Origin: Poteriospumella lacustris
Lineage: Eukaryota > Sar > Chrysophyceae > Chromulinales > Dinobryaceae
NCBI GenBank assembly: GCA_008000375.1
Contig: SMOI01000377.1
Location: 1 to 29,148, forward strand
Direction of reading: 5' to 3'
DNA: 29,148 bases
Of this stretch, positions 26,501 through 29,148 are shown piece after piece. Positions within the stretch are counted from its first letter, which is position 1. The number at the start of each line of letters is the position of its first letter. Below the pieces are notes generated by a model. That model was not told where the DNA came from and searched no databases. It saw only the letters and a list, made by a program, of their open reading frames with translations. The translations under genes and the position numbers were made by a program.

Positions 26501-28043
26501 ATGCGATCGATCGTCATCAATCCGCAGGGAATCCTTCCGTACGGTCTATCGGATTGGACTACGATGCGCCAGAAGGAGTGTATTTATGTGGATCGGACCC
26601 AAGCTATTGTCGAGCTGGACAGTACGGCAGCCCATGCATGTCTATGGGGTCCTCGCAGAACAGGGAAATCATTGCTGGCGAACCAACTGGCTCTTTGGCA
26701 CGACAAAGCCGTCACGGAGGTGGAGGTAAGGCCTTCGAACTTGGATACATTCTTTGACTACTGACTACTAATGCGTTGATTGTTGCAGCGTACGGAGCTG
26801 TTTGCAGGCACGTACATTGGACAGAATCCCTCTGCAGCGGCTGGCCAATACCTGGTGCTGGCCTTGGACTTCAGCAAAGTCGACGAGTGCAGATCTGAGC
26901 ATTACCTCAAGAAATTAGTGAATGCGGCCATACAGACCTTTTCTGAAAAGTACCGCAAAGCAGGCCTTCTGAATGAAGATGTTAAGATTGATGAGAAGTA
27001 CTATGCAACCAGCCTCGCGAACCTAGTGAGAGTGGTGGAGTCGAGCGGCCACAAACTCTCCGTGATCGTCGACGCGGTCGATTCGTTTGCTTACAAACTC
27101 CTCCTTTACGTAAGCCACACAAGTGGCCTTCGAGCCAAGGAACGCCTCGACCGCTGTTCGTTCAACGAGTTAGACGCCTGGGGGACCTCCGTGCTAAGCG
27201 CTTTCTGTTGGAAGTTGAATTCGTGGGGCATAGAGCGGACGTTCTTCACCGGTGTGCTGCCAGTGGCGTGGCCCACCGGCTGCTCTTCTATCAAAAGAGT
27301 GATGGACCTCACGGACGACCCCGCCTTCCAACAGACCCTGGGCTTCAAGAGCAGCGATATCGACGAGGTGCTGGCGCTGCGGTTCCCGGCGATGGACCCC
27401 GACGAGCGCGCCAACCACCTGGCGGCGATCCACCGCACCTGCAACGGATACCGTCGCTCGTCCTCCCAAGTGAACGCGCTGTACAATCCGCAGGGAGTGT
27501 GGTTCTACCTGAACCAACTGGAGAGTCACGGCGACCAGATGGTGCCTCGCATCGATTCCAACGTCCTGCCGCCAGCGCATGACGAGGTGGTAGACTTTCT
27601 GATGAGACACGCGACAGGTGCGTTCCCACTGCCATATACTGCCTCGGCCGATCTCTAACGATTATCGCCTGTTTGTCTACACAGCGACATACTCTCCCGT
27701 GCGCCTCATGGACGAGGCCATCCCCTACGAGCCCCTCCATGGCTTCTCCACCGCGGATCTCTTCGATGGGTGGCGACAGCCACAGGCGCTGCTCAGCTTG
27801 GCCCACTATTTAGGCTATCTGACGGTCCAGTACCCGAAGGATGAGGCGCGCGGAGACGTGCTGGTGGCACCGAACGATGAGATGCGCAGCGTGTTCACGG
27901 AGTCTGTTCTGCGAAGTCTGCCCAAGGCGTATCGGACCGTGGCATTCGCAGCGATGGCGAAAGACGTGCCACGGGTGGTCGCCGTGAAGGATGCATTCAA
28001 CGCCTACCTGACGGGCAGACCGGCACGCAGGCGGCAGTTCTGA
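26501..28043 (+). CDS. AAA-ATPase-like (PF09820-type) protein, copy C, intact frame but Walker B changed
   Basis: Exons 26501-26725, 26789-27617 and 27685-28043; introns of 63 and 67 bp with GTAAG/GTGCG donors, CTACTAAT or CTCTAAC branch-like sites and CAG acceptors. 470 residues. The N-terminus has the family opening (LPYGLSDW...YVDRTQAI), and Walker A is GPRRTGKS (50-57). Walker B reads SVIVDAVDS: the expected Glu is Ala171 (GCG), while copies A and B have GAG. The later segments LGFKSSDIDEVLALRF, NGYRRSS, GYLTVQ and VAPNDEMR match the region between ATPase and nuclease in bacterial relatives. The PD-(D/E)XK domain that normally follows (PF08011) is absent, and the protein ends 40 residues later. 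Probably binds ATP but hydrolyses it poorly. Flanks match copy B, so the two are segmental duplicates. Confidence 0.8.
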
Positions 28044-28353
28044 TAGGCTGTAGGTGTTCTGTCCTGGTGTAATTACCATGGCCATCAATGCCAATTACAA
28101 AAACGGAGAGAGCGAAGAAAGGTGACGGAGGCGGTAGAGCGTTGTGGGTTGATGTTGAAGCTCAAGATCTGCACGGCTGTCTGGTATAGCGACCGGGCAC
28201 AACGGAGACGGAGACTTGTGGGCACTGCGACGGTCTTCTCTGTGCGCCGGTATCAAGTGATAATTCACAATCAAACAATTAGTTACAAACAATTAGTTGC
28301 AGTTAGTCAGCACCCTTGTGGTTGCGCAACACGCTGAGGGCCTCCTCGATCGT
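28044..28353. other. Downstream flank of copy C
   Basis: 28041-28290 matches the flank of copy B (21095-21345 and 21630-21660), including TAGGCTGTAGGTGT, GTAATTACCATGG and CAATCAAACAAT. It probably contains the 3' UTR. No gene seen. Confidence 0.5.
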
Positions 28354-29148
28354 TTATATTAGTGCTTCGCGGACCTTGATCAGGTTCAGCGGCTCGCTGT
28401 TGTCCATCCCCAGCAACATGTGCTCGGGCTGGTTCTGATACGGATAGATCATGGGGTGCAGTCTCAGTCTCTCGCCGGTAGCTGCTGGTAGGGAAGCCCC
28501 TGCTGCATGGGGCATGTCCTGGCGGCAGGCACGTCTCGCTGTTGCTGCAGTTTCTACATTTGCTGAGGAGGGTAGCCCTGCCTTTGCTGGGACGATCTCT
28601 GACCTGCATGGTGATGCCCTGGGCAAGACCGCCGTTCAGGCCCAGCACGTCGCCTTCAGAAAGAGAGCCTAGGCCCTGGTGAGGAGGAACCGTTGGTTGC
28701 CGGGAACCAGCCAATGGCAACTGTTGAACAGACCAAGTGGGCAGTTGGGATACCGGTGTCCTGTGTGGAGAGAGCAATCTCCTAACAAGTCGAAGTGAAG
28801 GAGGTTTGTCACAACTGGCTTCGTGCCGATCACGCATTGTGCGAAATAAACGTCAATTGGCAAATTTACTTGAGGGTTACAATCCAACCAAGCGTTGAGT
28901 ACGCCGATGAACACTCACTCCAGACTCTGTGACCTAAGTATCTTTCTGCACAAGCTCTGGGGGCCAGACTTGTGTATTGGCCCAGCTTCCGCGAGCACGA
29001 AGTGACCAGTTGAGCTGGTAAGGCATGTTGGCTCTTCTGGCGATCTCTTGAAACAGGTCCACTTGCTCTGCGGTGGGATCGAGACTTTCTTGCACACAAC
29101 CATGATAGAACTCCAAGTGTCCCGACGAATACACCATGTTCGTGTTCA
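28354..29148 (-). pseudogene. Decayed coding region running off the right edge, unknown product
   Basis: On the minus strand, protein-like sequence continues through several frames. 29137 to 28934 reads a 67-residue segment (around LEFYHGCVQESLDPTAEQV). 28914 to 28669 reads another (VYFAQCVIGTKPVV, LLGDCSLHTGHRYP). Then comes a Gln/Pro-rich stretch (about 28620-28480) with stops, then a last open part to 28354 (MIYPYQNQPEHMLLGMDNS). At least three frame changes and an in-frame TAG near 28934 separate them. I do not recognise the family. It could be a multi-exon gene rather than a pseudogene, since no splice sites were checked beyond the window. Confidence 0.4.

Overview
The window is eukaryotic nuclear DNA. 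Short GT-AG introns (about 62-68 bp, plus one of 105 and one of 259 bp) interrupt several genes. Two long GC-rich genes with alanine-rich low-complexity stretches have a conserved, housekeeping character. The organelle-type family A DNA polymerase is of the plant/protist (POP) class, which argues against a fungus or an animal. Crinkler-like NTPase, nuclease and kinase genes next to an EF-hand/PH/FYVE protein fit an oomycete-like or other effector-rich protist. The exact taxon cannot be read from the sequence.

Layout. 1-6200 is a lower-GC, repeat-built region with three diverged copies of one gene unit. The third copy (4259-5520, one intron) is intact and encodes a nuclear-looking protein with a Uma2-like PD-(D/E)XK nuclease core. 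The other two copies keep the same 5' and 3' flanks, but their coding part is replaced by fold-back inverted repeats made from pieces of that gene (about 517-949 and 3145-3511). The same region holds a retropepsin-like gene (2127-2765, minus), a leucine-rich-repeat relic and P-loop ATPase relics. 6451-14745 is the GC-rich core: the organellar DNA polymerase with two SAP-like motifs, then a 1255-residue EF-hand/split-PH/FYVE protein. 15763-17310 (minus) is an intact Crinkler-type P-loop NTPase. 18055-21079 and 26501-28043 carry three relatives of the AAA-ATPase-like family (PF09820 type). Two are pseudogenes arranged head to head. One is an intact three-exon gene, but its Walker B glutamate is alanine. 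22511-26252 is an inverted duplication around an intact three-exon gene that fuses a CxxCG header, a PD-ExK nuclease-like domain and a protein-kinase-like domain (24273-26122, minus); its plus-strand partner is broken. A decayed minus-strand coding region runs off the right edge.

How it fits together. The accessory parts look like a nursery of Crinkler-type effectors (NTPase, nuclease and kinase modules) that multiply by segmental and inverted duplication and then decay. The most unusual observation is that both decayed nuclease-gene units are long, tight-loop hairpins. One matches the middle and the other the 3' end of the intact gene, and both lie behind the same promoter-like flank. If transcribed, they would make double-stranded RNA against the intact paralogue. 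That role is inference; the inverted repeats themselves are directly visible.
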